DNA of 64,000 nucleotides. It comes from Maribacter algarum (ex Zhang et al. 2020). Lineage in GTDB: Bacteria > Bacteroidota > Bacteroidia > Flavobacteriales > Flavobacteriaceae. The notes beneath the pieces are model-generated. The model was not told the DNA's origin. It searched no databases and was given only the letters and a program-made list of their open reading frames with translations. Location of the stretch: the NCBI RefSeq assembly GCF_005885635.1, contig NZ_VATY01000003.1, positions 310,001 through 374,000 of the forward strand, read 5' to 3'. Shown piece after piece: positions 16,348 to 26,535 of this stretch; the stretch's first letter is position 1, and each line of letters begins with the position of its first letter. The translations under genes and the position numbers were made by a program.

Positions 16348-16386
16348 AATACAACAGTATTTGATAGTATTAATTGGTAAAAAACA

Positions 16387-16414
16387 AAAGCTCGGAACAG
16401 TCGCTCCGAGCTTT
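16387..16414 (+). terminator. Intrinsic terminator after lipoprotein 4
   Basis: AAAGCTCGGA-(8 nt)-TCCGAGCTTT, a perfect 10-bp stem, with a modest T-rich tail. A second inverted repeat TTTCCGG/CCGGAAA follows at 16423-16443. Confidence 0.8.
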
Positions 16415-16904
16415 GTTATTTCTTTCCGGTAACCAGCCGGAAATCATTAAACCAAACTAACAAACCAATAAAACTTTATGTCCTATTTGAATCTTTAGAC
16501 GTAGTTTAACCCACTTGCTTGCACTCAAATACGTTAAACTTTGTTAAAATGGAAAGTCGCAATTTGTTATGAAAATATATGTGGTCAAACCTTGGAACTT
16601 AGGAAAGAAAAAACAGCAGACCATCAAGTATCCAACTATCTGGGAGCTATTGCATCACTGCTACAATAAGAAAATAAAATGTCCGTTTTTAGGGTAGATG
16701 GGGACTCACTTTTATCGTTTTGTTAACAACACCGCACTTGAAATAATTCTTTCTTGCAATCATAATCCAACCAACCGACGAATTGAGTACAACTGGAAAA
16801 CTGCGCGTAAAAGACCAAACCATTTGCGATACTATCAACCTCAAATTCAAAAGTTTTAGTTGATAGTAAATAGCAATTTTTACGAATCAAAAACCCGAAC
16901 CAGT
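16415..16904. other. 490-bp gap before the TonB receptor
   Basis: Apart from the inverted repeat at 16423-16443 I see no convincing feature. Two short open frames (ATG 16569 to TAG 16697, 42 residues; ATG 16698 to TAG 16859, 53 residues) lie end to end in the same frame as the receptor. They have no recognisable motif, so I do not call genes here. No clear TAnnTTTG box was found. Confidence 0.5.
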
Positions 16905-19337
16905 TTGACAAAAAACTACTATCTCACAACTTTTTTTCTAATCCTGCTTTTTCAAGGATATGCAAAAGACAACTCCGACTCCCCTTCCATTTCAAAGCCG
17001 CTCTATCAATCCGCTGAGTATACCGTTAGTGGATATATCACAGAAACCGGCAGTGGTGAAAACCTTTTAGGCGTTTCCATCTATGTTCCTAAACTAAAAC
17101 TAGGAACAACTTCAAACGACTATGGCTTCTTTTCGTTAACCCTTCCAGAAGGAAACCACGAGGTTTATATTTCGTACATCGGATATGGTACTGAGATTAA
17201 AAAAATAGAACTCAACAAAGATACCGTCTGGGCTATTGAACTAACTACTTCCGCGGAATCATTAGAAGAAGTAGTTGTTACCGCAGACGAAAAAGTCAAG
17301 GAAAGCAAGGTCACCCAAATGAGTACGGTGAAGATTAATCCATCGGTCATTCAAGATGTACCTGCTCTTTTGGGTGAAAAAGATGTTTTAAAGACTTTGC
17401 AATTACTTCCTGGTATTCAGGCAGGGTCTGAAGGCAGTTCGGGTTTCTTTGTTCGCGGGGGAACTCCCGACCAAAACCTCATCGTTCTTGATGATGCTGT
17501 GGTCTATAATTCCAATCATCTCTTCGGGTTCTTTTCTGTTTTCAATGGGGATGCCATTAAATCAGTTGAGGCTTTCAAAGGAGGTTTTCCCGCTCGTTTT
17601 GGTGGGAGATTATCCTCTGTTATTAAAATAGACATGAAAGACGGAAACAAAGAAAAGCTATCCGGAAAATTCAATATCGGTCTAATTTCTTCTTCGGTAT
17701 TACTGGAAGGTCCAATCAACAAAGGAAAGACTTCTTTTATTGTAAGTGGGCGCCGCACCTATGCCGATGTTTTGGCACGTCCTTTTATCAAAGCAGAAAC
17801 TGAAGGAGAAGGCAATGGTGGCTATTATTTCGCTGACCTCAATTTTAAAATCCATCATATTTTCAGTCCCAAAGACAAAATCTATTGGAGCAATTACTAC
17901 GGAAGGGATAAATTCTATGGTGAAACCAATGAGCAAAATTATGAAGATAAAGTCCGACTTGGTTGGGGTAATATCACCTCCACCCTGCGCTGGAACCACC
18001 AATACAACAATAAACTCTTCTCGAATACCTCACTTATTTTTAGCAATTACGAGTTTAAGGTGACCGGTGATTTTAAAGAGACCTTTCAAGATGGCGAGGT
18101 AGAAGAATCCTTCTTTAGAACCAGTTCAGGAATAAATGATTTTACGCTAAAAACCGATTTTGACTATTTCCCGAATAGCAAACACAGTATTAAGTTTGGA
18201 GCCTTGGCTACCAATCATAATTTTAAGCCCCAACGGATTTTAATCAAAGACGATTTCGCTGGAAACGTGGATGCTACCCAAGAACTCAATTCCTTTGAGG
18301 GCGCCGTTTATGCAGAAGATGATTGGAAGCTTACTGATAAATTACGCATATCTCCTGGTTTCAGATTAAGTTATTTCAAACAAGGGGATAAACAATATGT
18401 AAACCCCGAACCACGTCTGGCACTGGCCTATAACTATAAACCCGATTTGGCATTTAAGGCTTCCTATACGCGAATGAACCAATACATTCATTTGTTGTCT
18501 AGTTCTGGCATCGGACTCCCCACTGACCTTTGGGTTTCTTCCACAGATAGGGTTAAACCACAAACTTCTCAGCAATTTGCCGTTGGAGTGGCCAAAGATT
18601 TTTTTGACAAGGATTATTCGATTACCGTAGAAGGATATTACAAAACCATGGATGATGTTATAGCCTATAAAGAGGGAGCTTCTTTTCTAGCTATTGAGGA
18701 TTTGGAAAGTGGAAAAACAACCAACTGGGAAGATAATATTACCGCTGGTAAAGGTTGGGCCTATGGAGGGGAAATCCTGTTAAGAAAACAAACAGGAAAA
18801 CTCACGGGATGGTTAGGCTATACCCTTTCATGGTCTGAACGGCAATTTGATGAATTGAATTTAGGGAAGAAATTCTTTGACCGCTATGATCGTCGACATG
18901 ATATTTCTTTGGTAGGTATTTATAAACCGCGCGACCGTATCACGCTTTCCGCTACTTGGGTTTTTGCAACTGGTAATAATTACACTTTGCCAAATTTGCA
19001 GCGTTTAGATACTCCCGATGGGTTCCCAATTCAAAATTCGAGCAATTTCTTCGGTGGTCAAACCCAACAGTTTTCCACACAACGAAATAATTTTAGAGGC
19101 GAATCAAGTCATCGTTTGGACTTAGGCATACAGCTGCATAAGAAGCTAAAAAAAGGACGCGAACGTACTTGGGGGTTTTCTTTATATAACAGTTACGCTA
19201 GGCAAAATCCGTTTATCTATACGACCGGGGATTCATTTTATAATTTTGACGACCCCAATGCCACGGTTGAGAATGAACTCACCCGAACCTCTGTGCTGAT
19301 GTTGATTCCTTCCTTTAATTACACTTTTAAATTTTAA
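16905..19337 (+). CDS. TonB-dependent outer-membrane receptor with carboxypeptidase-like N-terminal domain
   Basis: About 810 residues. A signal peptide (TFFLILLFQGYA) is followed by a carboxypeptidase-D-like regulatory domain (VSGYITETGSGENLLGVSIYV), a plug domain (LQLLPGIQAGSEGSSGFFVRGG, LDDAVVYNSNHLFG) and a beta-barrel ending in a terminal aromatic strand (NYTFKF). It imports an unknown ligand across the outer membrane using TonB energy. No in-frame ATG precedes the signal peptide; the choices are TTG 16860 and TTG 16905, and the second gives a normal signal peptide. There is no SusD homologue; the partner is the DUF4249 lipoprotein 3 bp downstream, a pairing common in this phylum. The substrate cannot be told from the sequence. 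Confidence 0.9.
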   Translation: MTKNYYLTTFFLILLFQGYAKDNSDSPSISKPLYQSAEYTVSGYITETGSGENLLGVSIYVPKLKLGTTSNDYGFFSLTLPEGNHEVYISYIGYGTEIKKIELNKDTVWAIELTTSAESLEEVVVTADEKVKESKVTQMSTVKINPSVIQDVPALLGEKDVLKTLQLLPGIQAGSEGSSGFFVRGGTPDQNLIVLDDAVVYNSNHLFGFFSVFNGDAIKSVEAFKGGFPARFGGRLSSVIKIDMKDGNKEKLSGKFNIGLISSSVLLEGPINKGKTSFIVSGRRTYADVLARPFIKAETEGEGNGGYYFADLNFKIHHIFSPKDKIYWSNYYGRDKFYGETNEQNYEDKVRLGWGNITSTLRWNHQYNNKLFSNTSLIFSNYEFKVTGDFKETFQDGEVEESFFRTSSGINDFTLKTDFDYFPNSKHSIKFGALATNHNFKPQRILIKDDFAGNVDATQELNSFEGAVYAEDDWKLTDKLRISPGFRLSYFKQGDKQYVNPEPRLALAYNYKPDLAFKASYTRMNQYIHLLSSSGIGLPTDLWVSSTDRVKPQTSQQFAVGVAKDFFDKDYSITVEGYYKTMDDVIAYKEGASFLAIEDLESGKTTNWEDNITAGKGWAYGGEILLRKQTGKLTGWLGYTLSWSERQFDELNLGKKFFDRYDRRHDISLVGIYKPRDRITLSATWVFATGNNYTLPNLQRLDTPDGFPIQNSSNFFGGQTQQFSTQRNNFRGESSHRLDLGIQLHKKLKKGRERTWGFSLYNSYARQNPFIYTTGDSFYNFDDPNATVENELTRTSVLMLIPSFNYTFKF

Positions 19338-19340
19338 GCC

Positions 19341-20231
19341 ATGAAAAAGTATATCCTATTTTTTGCTGCGACACTAGTTATATTCACATCCTGCCAAAAA
19401 GTGGTTGATGCAAATGGATTGTTAGATATAGAGGCGAAAGTATTTATTACGGGTTATATTTCTCCACAGGATACCCTTCTTCGTGTTCATGTATCAAGGG
19501 CACTTCCCGTTTTTGGAACCCCTTTGAGCGTTCGAGACCAAGAAGCGAACCAAGATAAATTCTTAATCAAAGATGCGCAGGTTACCATTTCGGATGAAGC
19601 CGGTAATAGTACGAATTTATCGTATTCTGAAGAAGAAAGAACCTACTTCGTGGATGCCAGTACCTTGGCCATTGTAGCAAATCAAAGCTATTTTTTGAAC
19701 GTTGTAGCGGATGGAGATACCTATACCGCTTCTTGCACAATTCCCACGAAAGTTGCTGAACTAAATGAACGTATCAATCTAAGAGAAAACAGTTTTGGTG
19801 GACAAGAGGTTGACATCAATCTTGCTTTTCAAGACGCCGAAGAAGGAAGGAGTTTTTACGTTATAGGTGGATTTGTTTCCACCACCTATCAAATTGAAAA
19901 CGAGGAACCAGTTTCTTTTGTATTTGATTTATTCTTTGAGTCTGACGAGTTTCTATCTGATAATTTAGAAGATGGAGGCACTTTAGACGGAAGCGCTTTC
20001 TTTAACGTAGGTAATGATGTAAATGTTATAGAAAACCGGGTTACGCTACAGGTTGCACATGTTGAAGAAGCCCTATTTCAAAATCTAAAAACGGCTTCTA
20101 CCAATGTTGATGCAGATGGGAATCCCTTTGTGGAATACGCTATCGCACCAAATAATATTCAAGAGGAAGGGGCAGTCGGCGTTTTTGCAGGGTATCAGCT
20201 AACCGAAAAAGTTGTCGAGCTAGACTTCTAA
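19341..20231 (+). CDS. DUF4249 lipoprotein, partner of the TonB receptor
   Basis: 296 residues. The lipoprotein signal ends at FTSC. The beta-rich body with VFITGYISPQDTLLRVHVSRALPVFG near the N-terminus is typical of DUF4249 proteins, which sit next to TonB receptors and probably act as surface accessory lipoproteins. Its ATG is only 3 bp after the receptor stop codon, so the two are one operon ending at the terminator at 20237. Confidence 0.85.
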   Translation: MKKYILFFAATLVIFTSCQKVVDANGLLDIEAKVFITGYISPQDTLLRVHVSRALPVFGTPLSVRDQEANQDKFLIKDAQVTISDEAGNSTNLSYSEEERTYFVDASTLAIVANQSYFLNVVADGDTYTASCTIPTKVAELNERINLRENSFGGQEVDINLAFQDAEEGRSFYVIGGFVSTTYQIENEEPVSFVFDLFFESDEFLSDNLEDGGTLDGSAFFNVGNDVNVIENRVTLQVAHVEEALFQNLKTASTNVDADGNPFVEYAIAPNNIQEEGAVGVFAGYQLTEKVVELDF

Positions 20232-20236
20232 AAAGT

Positions 20237-20264
20237 AAAAGCTCGGGAACCACCCCGAGCTTTT
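20237..20264 (+). terminator. Intrinsic terminator of the TonB/DUF4249 operon
   Basis: AAAAGCTCGGG-(6 nt)-CCCGAGCTTTT, a perfect 11-bp stem. Confidence 0.88.
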
Positions 20265-20414
20265 CATCAAAATCAAAAACCAACCTAAACACATTAAACT
20301 GATTGATTATTTAACTAACTCAAGTAAATAATCATAGCAATTTGGTTATATAACAGCTGTGGAATAAAAAACCCTACTTGAATTTTGATTTTTTTTGAAA
20401 AATCTTAAAGTTTG

Positions 20415-20951
20415 CTATTTGGCCCAAAGTGGAATCGGGCCTTTAGTTTTAGATTTCACGGGGTACTCTACAAACCAACTTACCTCGGTTGGTCGTGAAC
20501 GATGCCCTTGTATCGTATCTTGAAGTCTTTCTGTTGTAAGCCTATCGGAAAAGCCGTTTGTTCCAACCATCAATGTCCATTGCAGGTTTTCCCTAAAAAC
20601 CATGTCCAAAGTATCTTTTTCCAAACCTGGGTTTTGACCAATAATAGGTTGAATTTGAGCGAATACCTCGTTGCTATTCGCAATGGTCAAGAATTGTGCG
20701 TCCGCAACATGCTCCACTGATTTTGTGGTATCCGATTGTCTTCTTCCTCCCCAACCTACCCTAACGGAATACCCCGAACGAACGGCTTCTATTAATTTTG
20801 CTTTACTTCCGAACAATGTTTCTCCCTTTTTACCACTGCGAAACACCAACTCCCAACCAGAACGAAAATCCTTTGATTGTTCAGTAGACTTCTGAACACA
20901 ACCAAGGATTAAAAATGTCAAAACACAAATTATCCCCAATACTTTTTTCAT
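20415..20951 (-). CDS. Hypothetical lipoprotein
   Basis: 178 residues from the ATG at 20951; the longer frame from 20975 would place eight residues before a normal lipoprotein signal. The lipobox is LILGC. The mature part has a compact region with SGYSVRVGWGGRR, VEHVADAQFLTI and FAQIQPIIGQNPG, and a Trp-rich end (EVSWFVEYPV). I do not recognise the family. It lies 42 bp downstream of bshC on the same strand and may be cotranscribed with it; no functional link is evident. Confidence 0.75.
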   Translation of the reverse strand: MKKVLGIICVLTFLILGCVQKSTEQSKDFRSGWELVFRSGKKGETLFGSKAKLIEAVRSGYSVRVGWGGRRQSDTTKSVEHVADAQFLTIANSNEVFAQIQPIIGQNPGLEKDTLDMVFRENLQWTLMVGTNGFSDRLTTERLQDTIQGHRSRPTEVSWFVEYPVKSKTKGPIPLWAK

Positions 20952-20993
20952 CGTAGTATTATTTAAATGAAACAATATCTTATTGGGGAACTA

Positions 20994-22598
20994 TTAAGCT
21001 GTTTTAATAATTGTAAACTCCAGTTCTAGGGGTTTCAAAGCCTTTATCAATGACGGAATCAAATCCTCTCCGAGCTCCAAGTACAATTCTGAAAAATTGA
21101 GATTACGTTCTTGTAGCGATTGCCCAGGGAAAAGTTCGTTTTGAATTTCGGTCATCCGTACGACATGGTCCTTCAATTTGCGTTTTTGCGCTTTTAAAAG
21201 CCGTTTCTCCAAATTATCGAGTCCTTTTTTCTGTTTAATTTCTTGAGCTTTTACCGCGCCTAAGAAGGAAGCATCCGTTCGTTCCGCAACTTCGTAGAGG
21301 GCTTTAAAATGCTCTTCCAGTACTTGTTTTTGCGGAGAAAAGTCAATATCAATATTTGAAATATTCCGTATTTTCTTGTTGATAAAACTGTGTTGCTTTA
21401 GAAATAAGTCGGCAACCGGAATATTCATTTTATCTAATTTGCCATGCTGTTTTTTGGTAATCGCCAAGACAGAATTCCGAAGTAACAAAACCGGAAAAGG
21501 AACCTTCATCGTTTCGAACATGGTTTTCAGTTCGAGCCAATAGGCCAGCTCCCCCCCTCCACCGATATAACAGAGGTTGGGTAGAATAACTTCTTGATAC
21601 AATGGCCTTGCAATGACATTGGGAGAAAATCGCTCTGGGAAATCATCGATTTCTTTTAGCAATTCATTCTTCGTCCATGATTTTTCAGAATCTGCCAAGG
21701 TAAAAGTGTCTCCGCTGGCAATAATCCGTTCACGTATACCATCAATGAGATAGAAGTAATTGATTTCACGGGGATTCACTTGAATTCCATAGGCATCAGA
21801 AACAGAAGCTAAATTTTCAACAGATTCCGATACTTTTTGAAAAGAAATCTGTTCAAAAATATCTTGCTTGGCATATGGAATCATTAAGCGCTTTAGGTGC
21901 CTATCATCGCCATCCACTATGACTAAACCGGTTTCCCCAAAAAGTTCGTTTGCTAAGAAACGGGTAGCTTCCGTTAGGGTTTCGTGTTCGAGATAAGCGC
22001 TCTTGAATAAACGCTTTAAGGTTTCGGCATTTTTAGTGCTTCCCATTGCATTTGAAAAAGCATCAAAAACATCTTGAAGTCCATCAGTTTTTAGCTGGCC
22101 AACCGCTCCCGAAGCTTCTCGATTCCATTGTAATTTCTTTCCCTTGAAATTGAAGTAATTGATTTCATCAAAATCATGATCTTCGGTGGCCATCCAGTAG
22201 ATGGGCACAAAATTAAATTTGGGGTATTTTTTCTTGAGCTGCGTAGTTAGGTTAATCGTAGAAACTATCTTGTACAAAAAGTATAGCGGACCAGTAAACA
22301 AATTCAATTGATGTCCTGTAACAATGGTAAAAGTTATAGGCTCTTTGAGTTGTTTTATATGCTCTTGCGTCTTCTTGGAAGTCTTGGTATTCGCATATTG
22401 ATTTTGAAGTGAATTGTATAAAATCTCGCGATTCTCATCCGGAAAATTATTCCCTTTTTCCTCGATTTGACCCTTGAAATTTTCCAGTGTCGGAAAACGG
22501 TTGTAGAACGATTGCAATTCTTCTTTTTGATCTAAATAATCACAAATCAGTTCTGAAAAATAACCGGTATTCTTAAAGGGTAAACAGTCAATATCCAT
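20994..22598 (-). CDS. bshC: Bacillithiol biosynthesis cysteine-adding enzyme BshC
   Basis: 534 residues, normal length for BshC. The N-terminal MDIDCLPFKNTGYFS, the TGHQLNLFTGPLYFLYK stretch and the YIGGGGELAYWLELK motif are characteristic of the family, which has a Rossmann-like core and a C-terminal coiled coil. BshC is thought to add cysteine to GlcN-malate, the last step of bacillithiol synthesis, in the cytoplasm. bshA and bshB are not in the window. Confidence 0.95.
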   Translation of the reverse strand: MDIDCLPFKNTGYFSELICDYLDQKEELQSFYNRFPTLENFKGQIEEKGNNFPDENREILYNSLQNQYANTKTSKKTQEHIKQLKEPITFTIVTGHQLNLFTGPLYFLYKIVSTINLTTQLKKKYPKFNFVPIYWMATEDHDFDEINYFNFKGKKLQWNREASGAVGQLKTDGLQDVFDAFSNAMGSTKNAETLKRLFKSAYLEHETLTEATRFLANELFGETGLVIVDGDDRHLKRLMIPYAKQDIFEQISFQKVSESVENLASVSDAYGIQVNPREINYFYLIDGIRERIIASGDTFTLADSEKSWTKNELLKEIDDFPERFSPNVIARPLYQEVILPNLCYIGGGGELAYWLELKTMFETMKVPFPVLLLRNSVLAITKKQHGKLDKMNIPVADLFLKQHSFINKKIRNISNIDIDFSPQKQVLEEHFKALYEVAERTDASFLGAVKAQEIKQKKGLDNLEKRLLKAQKRKLKDHVVRMTEIQNELFPGQSLQERNLNFSELYLELGEDLIPSLIKALKPLELEFTIIKTA

Positions 22599-22771
22599 AT
22601 GAAAACTAAAAATTCCGTGTAAATATAAAACTCCTTGATTTTAGAGTTCCTAAAAATACGTTAATTACCAATGGTAAGTCATCCTAAAAAGCATGCAAAT
22701 CAAAGATTTTTGAATGCCGTTGCAACCAATATTCCTTATCTTTCTCTCTTCTCACTATCAAACTATTGTTC

Positions 22772-25225
22772 ATGAAAAAATTACTACTGCTAGGCATTGC
22801 CCTATGTTCAGTTCTCACCTTCGCTCAAGAGCTGAAATCTCCTTCTGAGTTCTTAGGATACCAACTTGGAACCCAATTCACACGTCACCATGAGGTTGTC
22901 GATTACTACCAGTATTTGGCATCAGTTGCCAGTGATCGTGTACAATTACAAGAATATGGCAAAACCAATGAGCGTCGGCCTCTTTTACTTGCATATGTTA
23001 GTTCTGCGGAAAATATTCAGAATATAGAAAGCATACGTGAAGAACATTTAAAAGATATGAATGGAGGTGGCGACACATCAAAAGCTATTGTTTGGTTAAG
23101 TTACAATGTACATGGCAATGAAAGTGTAAGTACAGAAGCTTCAATGCAGACCATTTATGAATTGCTGACCAGCAAATCAGACTATTTAGAAAACACTGTC
23201 GTATTGATAGACCCCTGTATCAATCCAGATGGTCGTGACCGGTATGTAAACTGGTACAATGAAAATAAAAATTCACCTTACAATGTCGACCCGAATAGTA
23301 AAGAGCATCATGAAGGATGGTTAAATGGCCGAGCTAATCACTATATGTTTGATTTGAATCGTGATTGGGCCTGGTTGACTCAAATAGAAAGTCAGCAGCG
23401 TTTAAAATTTTTCAATAAGTGGTTGCCCCATGTTCATGTAGATTTTCATGAGCAGGGTGTTGACAATCCGTATTATTTTGCACCTGCAGCGGAACCTTTT
23501 CATGAAGTTATCACCGATTTTCAAAGAGATTTTCAAGTAACTATCGGGAAAAACCACGCGAAGTACTTCGACGCAAATGGATGGTTCTATTTTACCAAAG
23601 AACGTTTTGATTTGTTGTATCCTAGCTACGGAGATACCTATCCAACCATGAACGGAGGTATTGGTATGACCTACGAGCAAGGCGGAAGCGGACGTGCTGG
23701 CCTTGGCATAAAAACCGGCATTGGTGACACGCTTACTTTAAAAGATAGAATCGCCCACCATCATACAACCGGACTTTCCACTGTTGAAGTCGCTTCGAAA
23801 AATGCAAAAAAACTGAATGATGAGTTTAAGAAGTTTTACACCAATAAAACTTTTAAATACAAAAGTTATGCATTGAACGGCGATGAAGATAAAATAGACG
23901 CATTAACTGCCTTGTTGCAACAACACAATATCGAATACAATTGGGGAAAATCGGGAAGCGCAAAAGGTTTTTCCTATACGACAGGAAGAACAAAAAGTAT
24001 ACGCATGAGTGAAAAGAGTCTGGTCGTGCATACCGATCAGCCAAAAGGTACCTTGGTAAAGGTTTTGTTTGAACCCCGTGCCAAACTGAGTGACTCTGTC
24101 ACCTACGATATTACCGCATGGTCCTTACCGTATGCATATGGATTGGATGCAGTCGCCTCGGAAGCAAAAGTAAATACGACATCAAGTTTGTCGGCTAAAG
24201 CACCTGGAGCGACCATAGATGAGGATACCTATGCCTACATAACCGATTGGAACAGCATGAACGATGCCCGTTTTCTAGCGGAATTGTTACAAGAAAAAAT
24301 TCGGGTGCGCTTTTCACACAAGCCCTTTTCTATAAATGGTAAAAGCCACGAACGAGGGAGTCTCATCATTACCAAATCAGATAATAAGAATAACACCGAT
24401 TTTGTAAAAACACTCAGTGCGGTTACCAAAAAACATGGAAAAATCTTAACCGCAACACAGACTGGTTTTGTAGATAGTGGAAAAGATTTCGGTTCAGGTT
24501 TTGTGCAGGTAATCGATGATGTCAAGGTTGCCATACTCTCAGGCGGACCGGCATCAACACTCCGTTTTGGGGAAATCTGGCACTTTTTCGAACAGCAATT
24601 GCATTATCCCGTAGCTGTAATCGACGCCGATTATATGAATCGGGTTGATTTCTCGGAATATGACGTTTTGATTTTACCCGGTGGATGGGGCTACAAAGGC
24701 TTTCTGACCAAAGACAAACTAAGGGACCTAAAAGAATGGGTCAGCAATGGTGGTAAACTAATCGCCATGAATGGTTCCATAAAAGCCCTTGCGGGCAAGG
24801 ATGGTTTTTCAGTGGATTATAAAGAACAAGAAAAAGACAGTACTAAATCGGTCCGCCCGTTCGATGGTTCAGAACGTGAGCGTATCAAAAGTGCCATTAC
24901 AGGCGCAATTTTCAAAACAAAAGTAGACAATACCCACCCCCTTGCCTATGGTTATGACAGTAGTTACTTCACCCTAAAGCTTGGTGATGATTCCTACGAG
25001 TATTTGACCAATGGTAATGTGGTGTATTTAGAAGAAGGCCAAAACAAGCCCGTTTCAGGTTTTGCCGGCAGCAAGGCCCAGGCAAAAATTGCCAAGACCT
25101 TGGTTTACGGTGTTGAAAATCATGGCAGGGGAAGTGTCATCTATATGGTCGACAACCCTTTATTCAGAGGTTTTTGGGAAAACGGAAAGCTACTCTTCGC
25201 CAATGCTCTTTTTATGGTGAATTAA
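22772..25225 (+). CDS. Secreted M14-family zinc carboxypeptidase with class I amidotransferase-like C-terminal domain
   Basis: 817 residues from ATG 22772; TTG 22766 adds two residues only. A signal peptide (ending TFAQ) is followed by an M14 peptidase domain with the zinc ligands in YNVHGNES (His and Glu), a VDFHEQG ligand region and TYEQGG near the catalytic end. The C-terminal third (from about residue 585) is a Rossmann-type amidotransferase-like domain (VAILSGGPAST, DVLILPGGWGYKG). The usual Cys nucleophile elbow is not evident, so this part is more likely structural or binding than an active glutaminase. Such fusions are frequent in Bacteroidota; the enzyme probably trims peptides in the periplasm or outside the cell. 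Confidence 0.9.
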   Translation: MKKLLLLGIALCSVLTFAQELKSPSEFLGYQLGTQFTRHHEVVDYYQYLASVASDRVQLQEYGKTNERRPLLLAYVSSAENIQNIESIREEHLKDMNGGGDTSKAIVWLSYNVHGNESVSTEASMQTIYELLTSKSDYLENTVVLIDPCINPDGRDRYVNWYNENKNSPYNVDPNSKEHHEGWLNGRANHYMFDLNRDWAWLTQIESQQRLKFFNKWLPHVHVDFHEQGVDNPYYFAPAAEPFHEVITDFQRDFQVTIGKNHAKYFDANGWFYFTKERFDLLYPSYGDTYPTMNGGIGMTYEQGGSGRAGLGIKTGIGDTLTLKDRIAHHHTTGLSTVEVASKNAKKLNDEFKKFYTNKTFKYKSYALNGDEDKIDALTALLQQHNIEYNWGKSGSAKGFSYTTGRTKSIRMSEKSLVVHTDQPKGTLVKVLFEPRAKLSDSVTYDITAWSLPYAYGLDAVASEAKVNTTSSLSAKAPGATIDEDTYAYITDWNSMNDARFLAELLQEKIRVRFSHKPFSINGKSHERGSLIITKSDNKNNTDFVKTLSAVTKKHGKILTATQTGFVDSGKDFGSGFVQVIDDVKVAILSGGPASTLRFGEIWHFFEQQLHYPVAVIDADYMNRVDFSEYDVLILPGGWGYKGFLTKDKLRDLKEWVSNGGKLIAMNGSIKALAGKDGFSVDYKEQEKDSTKSVRPFDGSERERIKSAITGAIFKTKVDNTHPLAYGYDSSYFTLKLGDDSYEYLTNGNVVYLEEGQNKPVSGFAGSKAQAKIAKTLVYGVENHGRGSVIYMVDNPLFRGFWENGKLLFANALFMVN

Positions 25226-25370
25226 ATAATACTGATTTAAAAAATACATGCAGCTTATTTAGTAAAATGTATTCAAACAAAAGGTTTGATTATCTTGGCT
25301 CCAATAAATTTGATAGCATCAATGATGCTATCAAATTGTTATAAAACATTTAAATAGTCCTTAATAGAAA

Positions 25371-25859
25371 ATGAGTAAATCGTGTACTTGTAAAAAATAT
25401 TCAGCATTAAAACTAACTCGCGATGAAATTTCTATCCGAATTAAGGATAGTAGAAAAATAAAAAAACATCTTATAATTAAAAGCAAATCTGATAAGGGAC
25501 ATCATTTATATGTGTGCGAAATTTGTCAGCAATTGTGGCAATTAAGTAGCGCTTGGAATTGGGGAGGAAAGGATTATTTATTCAAAATTCCTGAAATAGA
25601 AATTGAAGATTGGAACCTAGAACCCTTTATCTCCCCTGCTGACTTGGTTATTTTTTCAGCTTCCATGGAATCGTATTTTGAAAAAAATAAATTAGTCGAT
25701 TCCGAAAATGATTGTAAAAGAGAAGAATGCGATAAAAAAGCAATCTTAAAAGATGTGTTATGCAAAACTCATTTTATAGAAAGTTTACAGAGATTTGGAC
25801 TATTACCAAAAAGTCCTGACGGCAAAATTTTTGAACCCTACACATATAACGTTAAGTAA
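25371..25859 (+). CDS. Hypothetical small Cys-rich protein
   Basis: 162 residues with no signal peptide or membrane span. CTCKKY near the start, CEICQQLW in the middle, and a C-terminal CKREECDKK...LCKTHF cluster suggest one or two structural zinc sites. I do not recognise the family. It starts the accessory patch of small unknown genes that runs to 27605 and is followed by a palindromic spacer. Confidence 0.6.
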   Translation: MSKSCTCKKYSALKLTRDEISIRIKDSRKIKKHLIIKSKSDKGHHLYVCEICQQLWQLSSAWNWGGKDYLFKIPEIEIEDWNLEPFISPADLVIFSASMESYFEKNKLVDSENDCKREECDKKAILKDVLCKTHFIESLQRFGLLPKSPDGKIFEPYTYNVK

Positions 25860-26013
25860 AAAACGTTTTACATCAAATCCTAAAATTCATTGCTTGCGGA
25901 TTTCCTAAACGGAAATCACGCACAAAAGGCTATCTTTAGGTCCGGCTGGATTGTCCTTCGGACGAATTACAGCAACGAACCTTAGCCCAACTGTTAGCAT
26001 TAATTGGTATTGA
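25860..26013. repeat. Palindromic spacer, possibly attC-like
   Basis: Inverted pairs GATTTC/GAAATC (about 25901-25916) and GTCC-TTC-GGAC (25953-25963). TTGCTTG and TTCGGACGAAT (25957-25967) both recur in the spacer at 27118. The resemblance is to the palindromic intergenic sequences found between small unknown genes in marine flavobacteria. A strict GTTRRRY core is not found, so an integron site is only a possibility. Confidence 0.35.
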
Positions 26014-26472
26014 ATGAAGAGAAAAATTCTATCAACCCTAATCGGAACCTTAATTTTGTCTTGCGCAATAGCTCAGGACGGTTCAAACATTAAATACTAT
26101 GAGCCGAATAATCTTGATAGCACATTAGTTGGAAAATTTTGTCACGTAGACTTTGGGAATGAATCATTTCAAGGACAAGCAATTGATACAATTCAAATCA
26201 ATGTAAAAGGTCAACAAATGAAATTCTATGAACATAGGGAAGATACTGGATTTAACAATTGGTTTAATAAACAATATTTGATTCGATTAAAGGGTGAAAA
26301 TCAGTTATCTACCCGCCTTCAGAATTCAACTATTGACAGTTTATCATCTGATAAAATATTTGTAACCAGTACTTTGAGTTATTACTCTAATGAATCACCA
26401 ATTGAAACAATTACCGTGTTTCAACATTGGTATGAAAGGAAGGATATCTCGAAAGTGCTGATAAAAAATTAA
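26014..26472 (+). CDS. Hypothetical secreted protein
   Basis: 152 residues with a signal peptide (LILSCAIAQ); a lipoprotein is possible because a Cys lies within it, but cleavage at AIAQ looks more natural. The mature part is polar and beta-rich without a motif I recognise. It is flanked by a palindromic spacer upstream and another unknown secreted protein downstream. Confidence 0.6.
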   Translation: MKRKILSTLIGTLILSCAIAQDGSNIKYYEPNNLDSTLVGKFCHVDFGNESFQGQAIDTIQINVKGQQMKFYEHREDTGFNNWFNKQYLIRLKGENQLSTRLQNSTIDSLSSDKIFVTSTLSYYSNESPIETITVFQHWYERKDISKVLIKN

Positions 26473-26535
26473 AAAAATGCCAACCCTATCTGAAAATGCA
26501 TTAAAACTCATTTTATCTTAAGTGTTGTACAAATT

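Noticed and set aside
16569-16859. Two short end-to-end frames before the TonB receptor
   Set aside because: They have 42 and 53 codons, no recognisable motif, no promoter, and lie in frame with the receptor simply because stops are rare; the evidence is too weak to call genes.
16905-20231. Polysaccharide utilisation locus
   Set aside because: The TonB receptor lacks a SusD partner, glycoside hydrolases and a sulfatase; the DUF4249 pairing is a different, common arrangement.
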